29,782 nucleotides of DNA from JBNRMR01 sp050309705 (GCA_050309705.1 JBNRMR010000004.1:1-29782); one strand, 5' to 3'. Shown: positions 1 to 7,176, counted from the stretch's first letter. Numbers and translations: made by a program. The notes: generated from the letters alone by a model not told the origin.

Positions 1-86
1 CAAAAGAATTACTTTTTTCTTTGCTTCTTTTCTATGTTCCGTTTTCAAGCTCCTGCGCCACCACCGTTCCCGGCGACAGCTTTGTT

Positions 87-115
87 ATAGTATCATAACG
101 GCTTTTCTTTGTCAA
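87..115 (-). promoter_or_regulatory. Outward-facing sigma-A promoter at the left edge
   Basis: On the minus strand a perfect -35 box TTGACA (110-115) is followed after 17 bases by TACTAT (87-92), which has an extended TG motif one base upstream. It points out of the window to the left, so the gene or RNA it drives is not visible. The first 86 bases would be its leader; I see no start codon with a good ribosome binding site in them. Confidence 0.7.
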
Positions 116-152
116 GCCCCTTTCAAAATTCTTTTTTCCTTTTTGAGAATAA

Positions 153-179
153 AAGGCCGTCTCTTTTCAAGGCGGCCTT
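153..179 (-). terminator. Intrinsic terminator after the nucleoside-hydrolase-like gene
   Basis: The 7-bp GC-rich stem AAGGCCG / CGGCCTT (153-159 with 173-179) lies just past the stop codon of the gene ending at 197. On the minus strand it is followed by a short T-rich run (TTTTATTCT). The plus side also has a weak T-rich tail, so it may act in both directions. Confidence 0.65.
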
Positions 180-196
180 CTTTCAGGTCAATTTCC

Positions 197-1123
197 TTAT
201 AAACCAGGATTATTTTTCGCAAACAGTGCCAGCTTACAGTAAAAGTCCTCCAGAATCAGCCGGGCATCCAGGTAGTTGTACACACGGACGGGCCTATTCT
301 TGCCTGTATGTATATATAGTGAGGTTTCCTTGTCCACCAAGGGCGCGGGGATCATGTCGAAAAAGAATCTGTGTTCATATAGCATCAGCCCCACCACAGG
401 GGAATCCCCCAGCACCCAGGACTCGCCCGTCCTGAAGTCGCTCTGCCTTGCCGCAGGGGTAAATGCATTTTCGTCCATCAACTGATCGCACAGATACTCG
501 CCTATCTTTCCGCAGGGGCGCACTTTTAGATCCAGTTCGGCAAATGAAACCGGTAGATATTCATAGACATTCTTGGGCACCTGCCAAAGGTCGAGCTCCG
601 ATTTCATCACGACGTTGACGGCGTTTATGTCATTGTTCTGGTTATATTCCGGCCTGCCCGCAGGGTATGTGCCCCCACCGATCCATATGGCGGTGAGCCT
701 CCCGGCAATCCTCGGCTCCAGCAGATAGGCGCTGGCAAGGTCGGTCAATGGCCCCATAAATGTCACATAAAGTGGCCTTTCATCGTCCTTCATGGCCTCG
801 CGGATGATTAGCCTTGCGCCTTCGCTGTCCACTGGCGTGTTTTCATCCTCAAGGGGGTGAGGGGCGCCCTTGAATATCATGCCCTCCTTTTCAAAACCCA
901 TGAGATCAAATATCTTGGCGATCTCGTCGCAGCTTTGCTCCATCGTATTGCCGCGCTTGGTGCCGAAGTGAGCGCCGATATAGCCCATATTGTCGAACTT
1001 AGGCGAGAGCATCGTGTGGACGATTGCGAATTGATCGTCCCCCTCGTTTTTTGCGTCCGTGTTGGTGATGACCCTAATTATCTTCTCCGGGGGCACCTTA
1101 AAGCCGTACTTGTTATAGATCAT
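197..1123 (-). CDS. Nucleoside-hydrolase-like protein
   Basis: This 308-aa protein resembles the inosine/uridine-preferring nucleoside hydrolase fold, in which an aspartate cluster holds calcium and the enzyme cleaves the N-glycosidic bond of ribonucleosides. The N-terminal metal loop reads NTDAKNEGDDQ (about residues 21-31) instead of the classical DxDxxxDD: two residues longer, with Asn replacing the first Asp. Later landmarks fit the fold: GPLTDLASA near residue 125 and IWIGGGTYPAG followed by an N-rich NQNNDINA segment near 145-170. No signal peptide is seen, so it is probably cytoplasmic. The ATG lies 4 bases past the stop of the upstream gene and its ribosome binding site (GGGAG) sits inside that gene, so the two are probably co-translated. 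The altered metal loop makes the substrate uncertain; it may be a specialised ribohydrolase subfamily. Confidence 0.8.
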   Translation of the reverse strand: MIYNKYGFKVPPEKIIRVITNTDAKNEGDDQFAIVHTMLSPKFDNMGYIGAHFGTKRGNTMEQSCDEIAKIFDLMGFEKEGMIFKGAPHPLEDENTPVDSEGARLIIREAMKDDERPLYVTFMGPLTDLASAYLLEPRIAGRLTAIWIGGGTYPAGRPEYNQNNDINAVNVVMKSELDLWQVPKNVYEYLPVSFAELDLKVRPCGKIGEYLCDQLMDENAFTPAARQSDFRTGESWVLGDSPVVGLMLYEHRFFFDMIPAPLVDKETSLYIHTGKNRPVRVYNYLDARLILEDFYCKLALFAKNNPGL

Positions 1124-1127
1124 GCCG

Positions 1128-2111
1128 CTATTCTCCCGTCCATTCTTCTATATTATATGCATGGTCCTCCATGCCGCTTATTATCTCGCCCGTTATTGCG
1201 TCTATCTGGAAATAGCCGTTGTCGTCGGTGTAAAGCTCCCAAACAGGGGCAAGCACCGCCTTTTCCGCATCGCCCTTCACCCGAAAAGCGTCGTAAACCA
1301 GCTCCGCTCTTTCAAATATCAGATCGCCGTAAAAGTTCAAATCCTCCTGCTCAAGCTTAAACAGGCTCTGGGCAGCGTCCCACGCACTCAGTGTTTGGGC
1401 AGCTTCCCCAACGGGCCTGAGCTCACCCTCCAGGTTCAAATATGACATGGCAATAACATCGCCGTTGGAAATAATCGCCGAAACGCCAAGGCTTGAAAGT
1501 GAAACTCTCAGCCCATCTATAGGCTCCAGTCGAAGGCAAAAGACATCCTCCCTCTCACCTGGAAAAAGCTCCCTGCCGCTCTCGTCAAAAATGAGATTGC
1601 CATCCTTTGCGCCATGAAGCTGCAATACCTCCCTGATGAGGGACTCTGCCCGCTCAGCCCTGACGCCGGGCCTTCCCACTTCTTCGATATCGCCCCGCTC
1701 AAAGTAGAGCTGGCCAAACTCAAGATGAAAAAGATAGCGGGTGTAGTCGCTTTCGCTGGCCCATGTTCGGGTTATCTCCGTTATGACCTCGCCATCATAG
1801 CTTTCTTCGTATATATATACATCCTCCGCCATGCCGAAGATATAATATAAAAAAGCCTCGGCTTCCACGTTCAGGTATTTTGCCGCATATTTTTGAACAT
1901 CATATGTTTCGGTCATGCCCGACAACGCCTCAATGCTGAGCACCGCATCCCGCTCGGGCCCGTCATGCTCGCCAATTTCGTCGCCGGTCCTGGCGCGGAC
2001 GAACTCCACCGCAAATATCCCCAGTGTGATCAGCACAATGGCCGCTAAAGCGGATATTATGATGACGGAGCGCTTGCTCGCCTTTTTGCCGGAATTCTTT
2101 TTTCGTTTCAT
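1128..2111 (-). CDS. Membrane-anchored protein with PepSY-like C-terminus
   Basis: The 327-aa protein has a lysine-rich N-terminus (about residues 1-15), one hydrophobic helix (about 16-37: VIIISALAAIVLITLGIFAVEFV) and a long, acidic extracytoplasmic part, predicting an N-in, C-out single-pass protein. The C-terminal stretch reading APVWELYTDDNGYFQIDAITGEII resembles the end of PepSY-type or YycI-like domains, where a short strand is followed by an 'IDA.TGE' turn. I do not recognise the family beyond that and assign no function. It has its own good promoter (2137-2165) and a GGGAGG ribosome binding site 8 bases before the ATG. It is the first gene of a two-gene unit with the nucleoside-hydrolase-like protein. 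Confidence 0.75.
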   Translation of the reverse strand: MKRKKNSGKKASKRSVIIISALAAIVLITLGIFAVEFVRARTGDEIGEHDGPERDAVLSIEALSGMTETYDVQKYAAKYLNVEAEAFLYYIFGMAEDVYIYEESYDGEVITEITRTWASESDYTRYLFHLEFGQLYFERGDIEEVGRPGVRAERAESLIREVLQLHGAKDGNLIFDESGRELFPGEREDVFCLRLEPIDGLRVSLSSLGVSAIISNGDVIAMSYLNLEGELRPVGEAAQTLSAWDAAQSLFKLEQEDLNFYGDLIFERAELVYDAFRVKGDAEKAVLAPVWELYTDDNGYFQIDAITGEIISGMEDHAYNIEEWTGE

Positions 2112-2136
2112 CCCTTCGCCTCCCGCGCCAATTCCT

Positions 2137-2165
2137 ATGATATATCAATATGCCGCCAGCGTCAA
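2137..2165 (-). promoter_or_regulatory. Promoter of the membrane protein / nucleoside hydrolase pair
   Basis: Minus strand: -35 TTGACG (2160-2165), 17-base spacer, -10 TATCAT (2137-2142); each box matches the consensus at five of six positions. It lies between the dnaA terminator and the ATG at 2111, so it makes this two-gene unit independent of dnaA. Confidence 0.75.
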
Positions 2166-2171
2166 CGCCGC

Positions 2172-2201
2172 ATAAAAACAGGGAAGGCTCTCGCCTTCCC
2201 C
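2172..2201 (-). terminator. Intrinsic terminator of dnaA
   Basis: A perfect 8-bp stem GGGAAGGC / GCCTTCCC (2181-2188 with 2193-2200) has a 4-base loop. On the minus strand it is followed by TGTTTTTATG. It lies 29 bases beyond the dnaA stop codon. Confidence 0.9.
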
Positions 2202-2229
2202 GTAAATTTCCTCGTGATTTTTTGCAAAA

Positions 2230-3549
2230 CTATTCCGTAATTATCTTACGCAGATCCTCAACATTCTGGCGCAGGCGGTAATCTGTTTTAAGCTCGTTTG
2301 TTATCTTATCACAGGAATGCATCACCGTGGTGTGATCCCTTCCGCTGAACTCAGCGCCTATCCTGGGCAGAGACATGGAAAGCATGTCCCTTATCAAATA
2401 CATGGCCACCTGCCTTGGCACTGCTATCTCCCTTGAGCGCTTCTGAGACTTCATATCAAGCACGCTTATGCCGTAATAGTCGCTGACAGCATCGATGATG
2501 ACGTCCGCCGTTATACGCTTCGGGTCCTTGATGGACTTCATGTCTCTCATCACTTCCTGTGCCAGCTCCAGGTCTATGGGCCTTCCCGTCACAGCGGCAT
2601 ATGCCGTTATGCGCGTCAAGCAGCCCTCCATCTCCCTTACGGAGGAGAATACATGCTGGGCGATCATCACGAAAACATCCTCAGATATGAAAAGACCGTC
2701 AGCCTCCGCCTTCTTGCGAAGTATGGCCACAGTTGTTTCAAAATCAGGCTTTGTAATGTCCGCCACCAGGCCGGACTCAAACCTTGAAACAAGCCTTTCC
2801 TCCAGCATCTGAATATCCTTTGGATGCTTGTCCGATGAAAGGACGATCTGCTTTCCTGACTGGTAAAGGGCGTTGAATGTGTGGAACATTTCCTCCTGGG
2901 TGCTAACCTTGCCGGCGATAAACTGTATGTCGTCGATAAGGAGTATGTCCAATGTGCGGTACTTTTCCCGAAGCTCTATGTTGCGCTGGGATTGTATGGC
3001 CGATATCAGCTCGTTTGTGAAGCTTTCGCTGGTGACGTAAAGCAGCTTTATGTCCGGCTTATATTTGATTATGTGATTGCCTATGGCGTGCATCAGATGT
3101 GTTTTCCCAAGGCCAACTCCCCCATAAATAAAAAGAGGGTTATAGGCCGTTCCCACCGAGTTTGAAACCGCCATGGACGCCGCGTGGGCAAAGCGGTTGG
3201 ATGAGCCCACCACAAAGCTGTCAAATGTGTATTTGGGGTTGAGCAAAATGTTGTTTCGGGGCCTCATCTGAGCGGCGCGCTCCTTGGCCTCTGCGGGCAG
3301 CACAAAAACAACCTTGCGAAAAACACCCGTCACCTGTTCAAGGGCGTTTTCGATATATATGCTGTAGCGCTGGCGCACATAATTTATCTGGTAATCCCTT
3401 TGGAGCATCAGCACCACCTGCTCCCTGTCATATGACACCGGAATGATGGGTTTTATAAAGTTTTCATAGCTCATCTCGCTAAGCTGTGATCTCAGGGCCT
3501 GAGAAGCCATATTCCATGCGTTTTGCAGATCAAAGTTCAAATCCTGCAC
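2230..3549 (-). CDS. dnaA: Chromosomal replication initiator protein DnaA
   Basis: DnaA binds DnaA boxes at the origin, forms an ATP-dependent filament and opens the duplex. Domain I occupies about residues 1-80, followed by a very short linker. The AAA+ domain carries Walker A GGVGLGKT (143-150), Walker B LLIDDIQF, and the sensor region SSDKHPKDI. The C-terminal helix-turn-helix domain ends with the signature GRDHTTVMHSCDKI. I place the start at the GTG at 3549, giving 439 aa, because GGGAGG lies 7 bases upstream. The frame stays open to a TTG at 3591, but that start would translate through the leader hairpin and has no ribosome binding site. Its neighbours are a cyclase-family gene and a hypothetical membrane protein rather than dnaN, recF and gyrB. 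The leader is unusual and is described separately. Confidence 0.97.
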   Translation of the reverse strand: MQDLNFDLQNAWNMASQALRSQLSEMSYENFIKPIIPVSYDREQVVLMLQRDYQINYVRQRYSIYIENALEQVTGVFRKVVFVLPAEAKERAAQMRPRNNILLNPKYTFDSFVVGSSNRFAHAASMAVSNSVGTAYNPLFIYGGVGLGKTHLMHAIGNHIIKYKPDIKLLYVTSESFTNELISAIQSQRNIELREKYRTLDILLIDDIQFIAGKVSTQEEMFHTFNALYQSGKQIVLSSDKHPKDIQMLEERLVSRFESGLVADITKPDFETTVAILRKKAEADGLFISEDVFVMIAQHVFSSVREMEGCLTRITAYAAVTGRPIDLELAQEVMRDMKSIKDPKRITADVIIDAVSDYYGISVLDMKSQKRSREIAVPRQVAMYLIRDMLSMSLPRIGAEFSGRDHTTVMHSCDKITNELKTDYRLRQNVEDLRKIITE

Positions 3550-3553
3550 TACA

Positions 3554-3598
3554 TTACCTCCCGTGTAAAAAAAAGCGGACTCGCTCCGCAAAAGCCAT
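3554..3598 (-). other. Possible 14-codon leader reading frame before dnaA
   Basis: An ATG at 3598 opens a frame (MAFAERVRFFLHGR) whose TAA stop at 3554-3556 abuts the dnaA ribosome binding site, four bases before the GTG. It spans the whole leader hairpin. A weak GGGA lies about 8 bases upstream. It is out of frame with dnaA. Its translation would prevent the hairpin from forming, so an attenuation role is conceivable, but it could be a chance frame. Confidence 0.3.
3567..3589 (-). terminator. Terminator-like hairpin inside the dnaA leader
   Basis: On the minus strand the stem GCGGA / TCCGC (3585-3589 with 3575-3579, 5-base loop) is followed directly by eight T residues (3567-3574), then the dnaA ribosome binding site. 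It lies downstream of the predicted dnaA promoter, not before it, so it would act on dnaA transcripts themselves. The stem is short, so termination would be partial. Confidence 0.55.
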
Positions 3599-3621
3599 TA
3601 AAAAAATCCCGGTGAGTTTAC

Positions 3622-3649
3622 ATTATATCATATATTTTGCATTTGTAAC
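3622..3649 (-). promoter_or_regulatory. Promoter of dnaA
   Basis: Minus strand: a perfect -10 TATAAT (3622-3627) has an extended TG one base upstream. A weaker -35 GTTACA (3644-3649, four of six matches) lies 16 bases away. Predicted initiation near 3615 gives a leader of about 65 bases that contains the hairpin and the short reading frame. Confidence 0.75.
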
Positions 3650-3654
3650 ATAAG

Positions 3655-3723
3655 CGCCGCGAATATTTTAACGGATTATTGGTTAAAATGCGAATTGTTG
3701 AAAGGGCGATCTCTTTCGCGGCG
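3655..3723. repeat. Nested inverted repeats upstream of the dnaA promoter
   Basis: An outer perfect 9-bp inverted repeat (CGCCGCGAA at 3655-3663, TTCGCGGCG at 3715-3723) encloses an inner perfect 8-bp repeat (ATTTTAAC at 3665-3672, GTTAAAAT at 3682-3689, 9-base spacer). The inner dyad is centred about 62 bases upstream of the predicted dnaA start point, a typical position for a regulator site. The whole block lies just past the stop of the cyclase-family gene and could instead be a transcript-end structure. Confidence 0.55.
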
Positions 3724-3731
3724 ATATTCGG

Positions 3732-4304
3732 CTATTCTTCCCAGAGCAAAGCGCGGCATGGTGCGCCGTCGCAGCCCTCCACTTTAAGAGGCGCGGCGCA
3801 AAGCTTATAATCTCCCGGGCCAACCATAGAAAGATCCAGGCTCTCCAGTATTATCACTTCCGCAGAAAGAAGAATCACATGGGTGCTGGCCGGAGCCTCC
3901 GGCAGACCCACTGTCATGCCTTCCACGCCCACCAGCAAAATGCCGGCATCCACCAGGGCCTGCGCCGCATCGTCGTCCAGCACAACATCGCCTTTTATCA
4001 GCAGCCGCTTTTCCCAGAGGGCCGACAGCGCCTTGACCTCCTGCGCGCTTATGCGCCCGTCCTTTTCCCAAACGGTGCAAGGACCCACAAAACGAAAAAG
4101 CTCCATTTGGTCTATGGTTCTTCCGCCGCCTATGAAGTGGCTTGGAGCGTCCACATGGGTGCCGCTGTGGGAGGTCATGCACAGATGGGATTTGCTGTAG
4201 CCATCGCCGCTTTCCGTGCTGCTGACAACTTCAACCGCCGGAGCCATGTCATCGGGAAAAACCGGCGCGGTCAAAAGCCCTCTTGAAATATCGTATATCT
4301 TCAT
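3732..4304 (-). CDS. Cyclase-family hydrolase (kynurenine formamidase-like)
   Basis: This 190-aa protein belongs to the metal-dependent cyclase/arylformamidase superfamily. The hallmark HxGTHxDxPxH is present as HSGTHVDAPSH, giving metal ligands His46, His50, Asp52 and His56, and the conserved N-terminal YDISRGL strand precedes it. Related enzymes hydrolyse N-formylkynurenine or cyclic amides, but no tryptophan-breakdown gene is nearby, so the substrate is unknown. The length is slightly short for the family. It follows the TtcA-like gene by 66 bases on the same strand with no clear terminator between, so the two are probably co-transcribed. Family assignment is secure; specificity is not. 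Confidence 0.85.
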   Translation of the reverse strand: MKIYDISRGLLTAPVFPDDMAPAVEVVSSTESGDGYSKSHLCMTSHSGTHVDAPSHFIGGGRTIDQMELFRFVGPCTVWEKDGRISAQEVKALSALWEKRLLIKGDVVLDDDAAQALVDAGILLVGVEGMTVGLPEAPASTHVILLSAEVIILESLDLSMVGPGDYKLCAAPLKVEGCDGAPCRALLWEE

Positions 4305-4370
4305 TGCTGTTCCCGGGCAAGCCGGCCTCCCTTTTCTTTTATATTAAGGCCTTAAGGGCAGAGGTTAAAA

Positions 4371-5105
4371 CTAAATATCCTCCTGCGCAGAAGCCTCCGC
4401 CAACTTCCCCAAAACGCCGCCGGCCCTTATGGCTCTTAGCAATTTGTCCTTAGCATCCGGGGTAATGGTGCAAAGGTGACTTAACAGCTCCTTCATCTCC
4501 TGCCGCTTGGTGTGGCCGTTTGCCGGGCAGGGATTGTGGACTATGGGAAGCTCAAGCTTCTTCGCCATGCTTATTACATGGGCTTCCGGTAGATATATCA
4601 TGGGCCGTATGGCGGTAATGCCTGTGCGGGTCAGATATGTCTTTGGGGAAAATGTGTGGAGCCTTCCTTCAAACAGCAGGCTTAAAAAGAGCGTCTCCAG
4701 AAGGTCCTCCCTGTGATGCCCCAGCGCAACCTTGTTGGCGCCGATCTCCCTGGCCAGTGAATTTAACGCGCCCCTTCGCAGGTTTGCACAAAGCGAACAT
4801 GGGTTTTTCTCCTTGCGCTCGTCAAAGACGATGCGGGCAATCTCGGTTTTACGAATTATGTATGGCACGCCCAGTTCGCCGCAGAGCGCCTTCACTTTTG
4901 AAAAGTCCAAGCCGTCCATGCCCATATCCAGAGTTGCCGCAGTAAGCTTAAAGGATGCTTTGGAAAAATACTGATAGAGCCTTAGGGCCCGGAGCAGCAG
5001 AAGGCTGTCCTTTCCCCCGGAAACGCCGATGACGATATGATCTCCATCGGATATCAGGTCAAAGTCCTTATCCGCCCTGCGGATGCATCCCAGTACTTTC
5101 TTCAT
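4371..5105 (-). CDS. TtcA-like tRNA 2-thiolation enzyme (PP-loop ATPase)
   Basis: A PP-loop ATPase of the TtcA/TtuA family, which adenylates a tRNA base and replaces oxygen with sulfur, often using a [4Fe-4S] cluster. The PP-loop SGGKDS lies at residues 29-34. The cluster cysteines appear as PCSLC (Cys103, Cys106) followed by NLRRG, plus Cys193 in NPCPANGH, matching the family's three-cysteine pattern. LGHHREDLLET near 128-138 is also typical. The ATG at 5105 (244 aa) is preferred over the TTG at 5111 because GAGGTAA lies 9 bases before the ATG and only about 3 before the TTG. The modified base (2-thiocytidine or 2-thiouridine) cannot be fixed from sequence. The cyclase-family gene follows. 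Confidence 0.88.
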   Translation of the reverse strand: MKKVLGCIRRADKDFDLISDGDHIVIGVSGGKDSLLLLRALRLYQYFSKASFKLTAATLDMGMDGLDFSKVKALCGELGVPYIIRKTEIARIVFDERKEKNPCSLCANLRRGALNSLAREIGANKVALGHHREDLLETLFLSLLFEGRLHTFSPKTYLTRTGITAIRPMIYLPEAHVISMAKKLELPIVHNPCPANGHTKRQEMKELLSHLCTITPDAKDKLLRAIRAGGVLGKLAEASAQEDI

Positions 5106-5184
5106 GCGCAATTACCTCGCGTTTTTTTGCATTGCATTATGGCGGACGCACTTTACAGAGAAAGCGCCAAAATCCGCGGGGTTC

Positions 5185-5213
5185 ATTATACTACATCAGA
5201 GCGCCTGAGGGAA
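5185..5213 (-). promoter_or_regulatory. Candidate promoter of the TtcA-like gene
   Basis: A perfect minus-strand -10 TATAAT (5185-5190) has a poor -35 (TTCCCT, 5208-5213) at 17 bases. It is the only convincing -10 between the sfsA terminator and the start at 5105. Confidence 0.45.
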
Positions 5214-5257
5214 CAATAACTTTTTTGTTTCCATCAGTGAGGGCCCCACCCGCCCAC

Positions 5258-5286
5258 GAAAAACAAAGCGCGCTCCACGCGCTTTG
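5258..5286 (-). terminator. Intrinsic terminator after sfsA
   Basis: A perfect 9-bp stem CAAAGCGCG / CGCGCTTTG (5264-5272 with 5278-5286, 5-base loop) is followed on the minus strand by TTTTTC. It lies about 60 bases past the sfsA stop. Confidence 0.9.
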
Positions 5287-5345
5287 CATTTCTCCCACTC
5301 GGCGCCGCGGATGAAAGCAGCCTTGCTCCCGCTCTTTTTCTCAGC

Positions 5346-6029
5346 TCACAGCTTAACCGGCAGCGGCCCCTTCACGGAAATTCCATCTCGGGAGACATCG
5401 CAATGCAGCGCTAATATGTTCACGCCGCTCTTTGCCGCAAGCCTCAGCGCCTCTGCAAACTGCGGGTGTTTTTCTTCGTTCGGGGAAAAGCGCAAAGCAA
5501 AGTCCGCCTTCACGATGAAGACCGCCCAGCTTTCATAGCCCTCCGCCGCCGCCCGGGATAGATGCTCCAGATGGCGCACTCCTCTTTCTGTGGGCGCATC
5601 GGGAAAGAGAGCCCTGCCATTTTCGATCAAAGTGACTCCCTTTGTCTCCACCAGATGCCCTGTGCCGTCCACGTCCGTGATCATAAAATCAAGGCGAGAT
5701 GATAAATATTTATACTCACGCTTTATCTCGGCGGGCTTAATCGGCCCGTGACCCGCGAGCAGCCATTCCTCGAAAAGGCGGTTGGGAGCCTGGCTGTCGA
5801 TGTTCACATAACCTTGATCGGTTTTCACGCCGATAAGGTCGTAGCCCGTTTTTCTCGCGGAGGGATTCATCCTTTGAACCGCCAGATGAGCGCCGGGAGT
5901 CAGCAGCTCGCTCAGCCGCCCGGTGTTCTTCACATGGCAGCGGGTTTCCTCGCCATCGATTACCGCGATGGCCACAAAACGATTAGGCCGCGAAACAAAA
6001 ATCCCGTCGCAGATATTATCGTAGTGCAT
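5346..6029 (-). CDS. sfsA: Sugar fermentation stimulation protein homologue (SfsA nuclease)
   Basis: The 227-aa protein matches SfsA along its full length. Family landmarks include the N-terminal RPNRFVA, CHVKNTGRL (about 31-39), RKTGYDL, the acidic catalytic region RLDFMITD...LVETKGVTL (about 112-133), and a C-terminal FSPNEEKHPQFAEAL. SfsA proteins have an OB-like N-terminal fold and a PD-(D/E)xK nuclease-type C-terminal domain; the D...ExK spacing (Asp of DVDG, then VETKG) is preserved. The physiological role is poorly defined: it was first linked to maltose use and later reported as a DNA/RNA nuclease. Its start overlaps the end of the upstream phosphatase gene by 14 bases, so the two are translationally coupled. 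A strong terminator follows. Confidence 0.95.
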   Translation of the reverse strand: MHYDNICDGIFVSRPNRFVAIAVIDGEETRCHVKNTGRLSELLTPGAHLAVQRMNPSARKTGYDLIGVKTDQGYVNIDSQAPNRLFEEWLLAGHGPIKPAEIKREYKYLSSRLDFMITDVDGTGHLVETKGVTLIENGRALFPDAPTERGVRHLEHLSRAAAEGYESWAVFIVKADFALRFSPNEEKHPQFAEALRLAAKSGVNILALHCDVSRDGISVKGPLPVKL

Positions 6030-7137
6030 CTTCCCTCACCTTCATGCCCAGCGCCCGCGCCGGCACAAAGCCCATCGCTCCGCTGGCCTGCATCACATAG
6101 GCAAACTGCCCACAATTTCCATCCAGAAGCGCCAGCTCCTCGCCTTTCTCCACGGTCATAAAAAAAGAATTGGAGTTTCTTTTATAAAAAAAGCCTTCGT
6201 TGTCCTCGGCCAGATGCTCGCTTTTCACAAGGCCGATCTGCCCTGATATCTTCTTCCTGCAAAGGGCGAATTCCGCACCCCTTTGGAGAAGCTCCAGGCG
6301 GTAATCCGGCCAGTTGTCCTGCATTGGCGCAATCGGGTTCTCCCCGAAAACATCGCAGGCCGCCTCAAACATAGGAAAGCGGTGGACATATTCGCAGGAA
6401 ATTTCGCCGCCTTTTATCACCAGAGCGTTCAGCCTGCACCAGCGTTTCACCATCACACCGCCGTCAATGCCGATGATGTTACGGTCTTCATGGACCAAAA
6501 GCCCGCCGGAAGCATAACCCTCTCCAAAGTTCGATGTGGGATAATGCCCCACGACCACCCGCTTGCCGGTGTTATTCTCGCCGCTGTATAGGTACTCGCC
6601 GTCAGAAAGCAGCGCCTTGGGGTCAGCCTTTCCTTCTTCGGGGATCTCCCTCATGCCAGCGTGCACAAAAATGGTGTCCGGAGTTTCCAGGTAAAGGGGC
6701 AGATCCCTTAGCCATCGGATGATATGGCCGTATTCCCTGTCAATTGCGTCGCAGGCCGCGTCCAGATTGCCACCGTCTATCTGAGGATATCCCAGGCTCT
6801 TTGCCCATGAGGAAAAGATGTCGCCCTTCCACTTGGGGACATAGCGCAAAAGCCAAGAGCGGTCGCCTAAATAGCTGTCAGTGTTGTATTTCTCGCCGTT
6901 TCCCGACAGCACAAAGACATTCTCCCGCTTGTCCAGCTCATATACCAGCTCGGTCATCTCGCGACAGTCGGGGCCCTTGTTGCAAAAATCGCCCAATATC
7001 ACAAGCGCGTCCTTTTCAGTGAGCTTCACTTTTTCAAGCAAGGCCAAAAAAAGCGCCATATCGCCGTGCATGTCGCTGATGCAAACTACCCTTTCCCGGC
7101 CTAAAAAATTCGCCCTTATATATTGTTTCTTTGTCAA
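6016..7137 (-). CDS. PPP-type metallophosphoesterase with SH3-like tail
   Basis: The N-terminal two thirds (about residues 15-245) form a calcineurin-like phosphoesterase of the PPP group (protein phosphatase or Ap4A hydrolase type). Metal-binding motifs are SDMHGD (Asp22, His24), GDFCNKG (Asp50), Asn80, FVHAG and VVGHYPTS. The usual GNHE motif reads GNGE, so the catalytic histidine is replaced by Gly81, and the usual GDxxDRG is GDFCNKG; activity may be altered or lost. The last 50 or so residues (SFFMTVEKGEELALL...GFVPARAL) look like a bacterial SH3 domain, which is uncommon on such enzymes. The start is a TTG with GGGGA 8 bases upstream. It overlaps sfsA by 14 bases. The substrate is unknown. 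Confidence 0.82.
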   Translation of the reverse strand: MTKKQYIRANFLGRERVVCISDMHGDMALFLALLEKVKLTEKDALVILGDFCNKGPDCREMTELVYELDKRENVFVLSGNGEKYNTDSYLGDRSWLLRYVPKWKGDIFSSWAKSLGYPQIDGGNLDAACDAIDREYGHIIRWLRDLPLYLETPDTIFVHAGMREIPEEGKADPKALLSDGEYLYSGENNTGKRVVVGHYPTSNFGEGYASGGLLVHEDRNIIGIDGGVMVKRWCRLNALVIKGGEISCEYVHRFPMFEAACDVFGENPIAPMQDNWPDYRLELLQRGAEFALCRKKISGQIGLVKSEHLAEDNEGFFYKRNSNSFFMTVEKGEELALLDGNCGQFAYVMQASGAMGFVPARALGMKVREDALR

Positions 7138-7170
7138 TGCGCCGTTCCCCTCGTGCTTTCATATGAAATT

Positions 7171-7176
7171 ATTATA
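7171..7176 (-). promoter_or_regulatory. Candidate -10 box for the phosphatase-sfsA unit
   Basis: A perfect TATAAT on the minus strand lies 34 bases before the TTG start at 7137 and after the enolase terminator. No good -35 is seen (best is TTGTTT at a short 15-base spacing), so confidence is moderate. Confidence 0.4.

Noticed and set aside
3550..3591. N-terminal extension of DnaA from a TTG at 3591
   Set aside because: It runs through the leader hairpin and T tract and lacks a ribosome binding site, while the GTG at 3549 has GGGAGG at ideal spacing.
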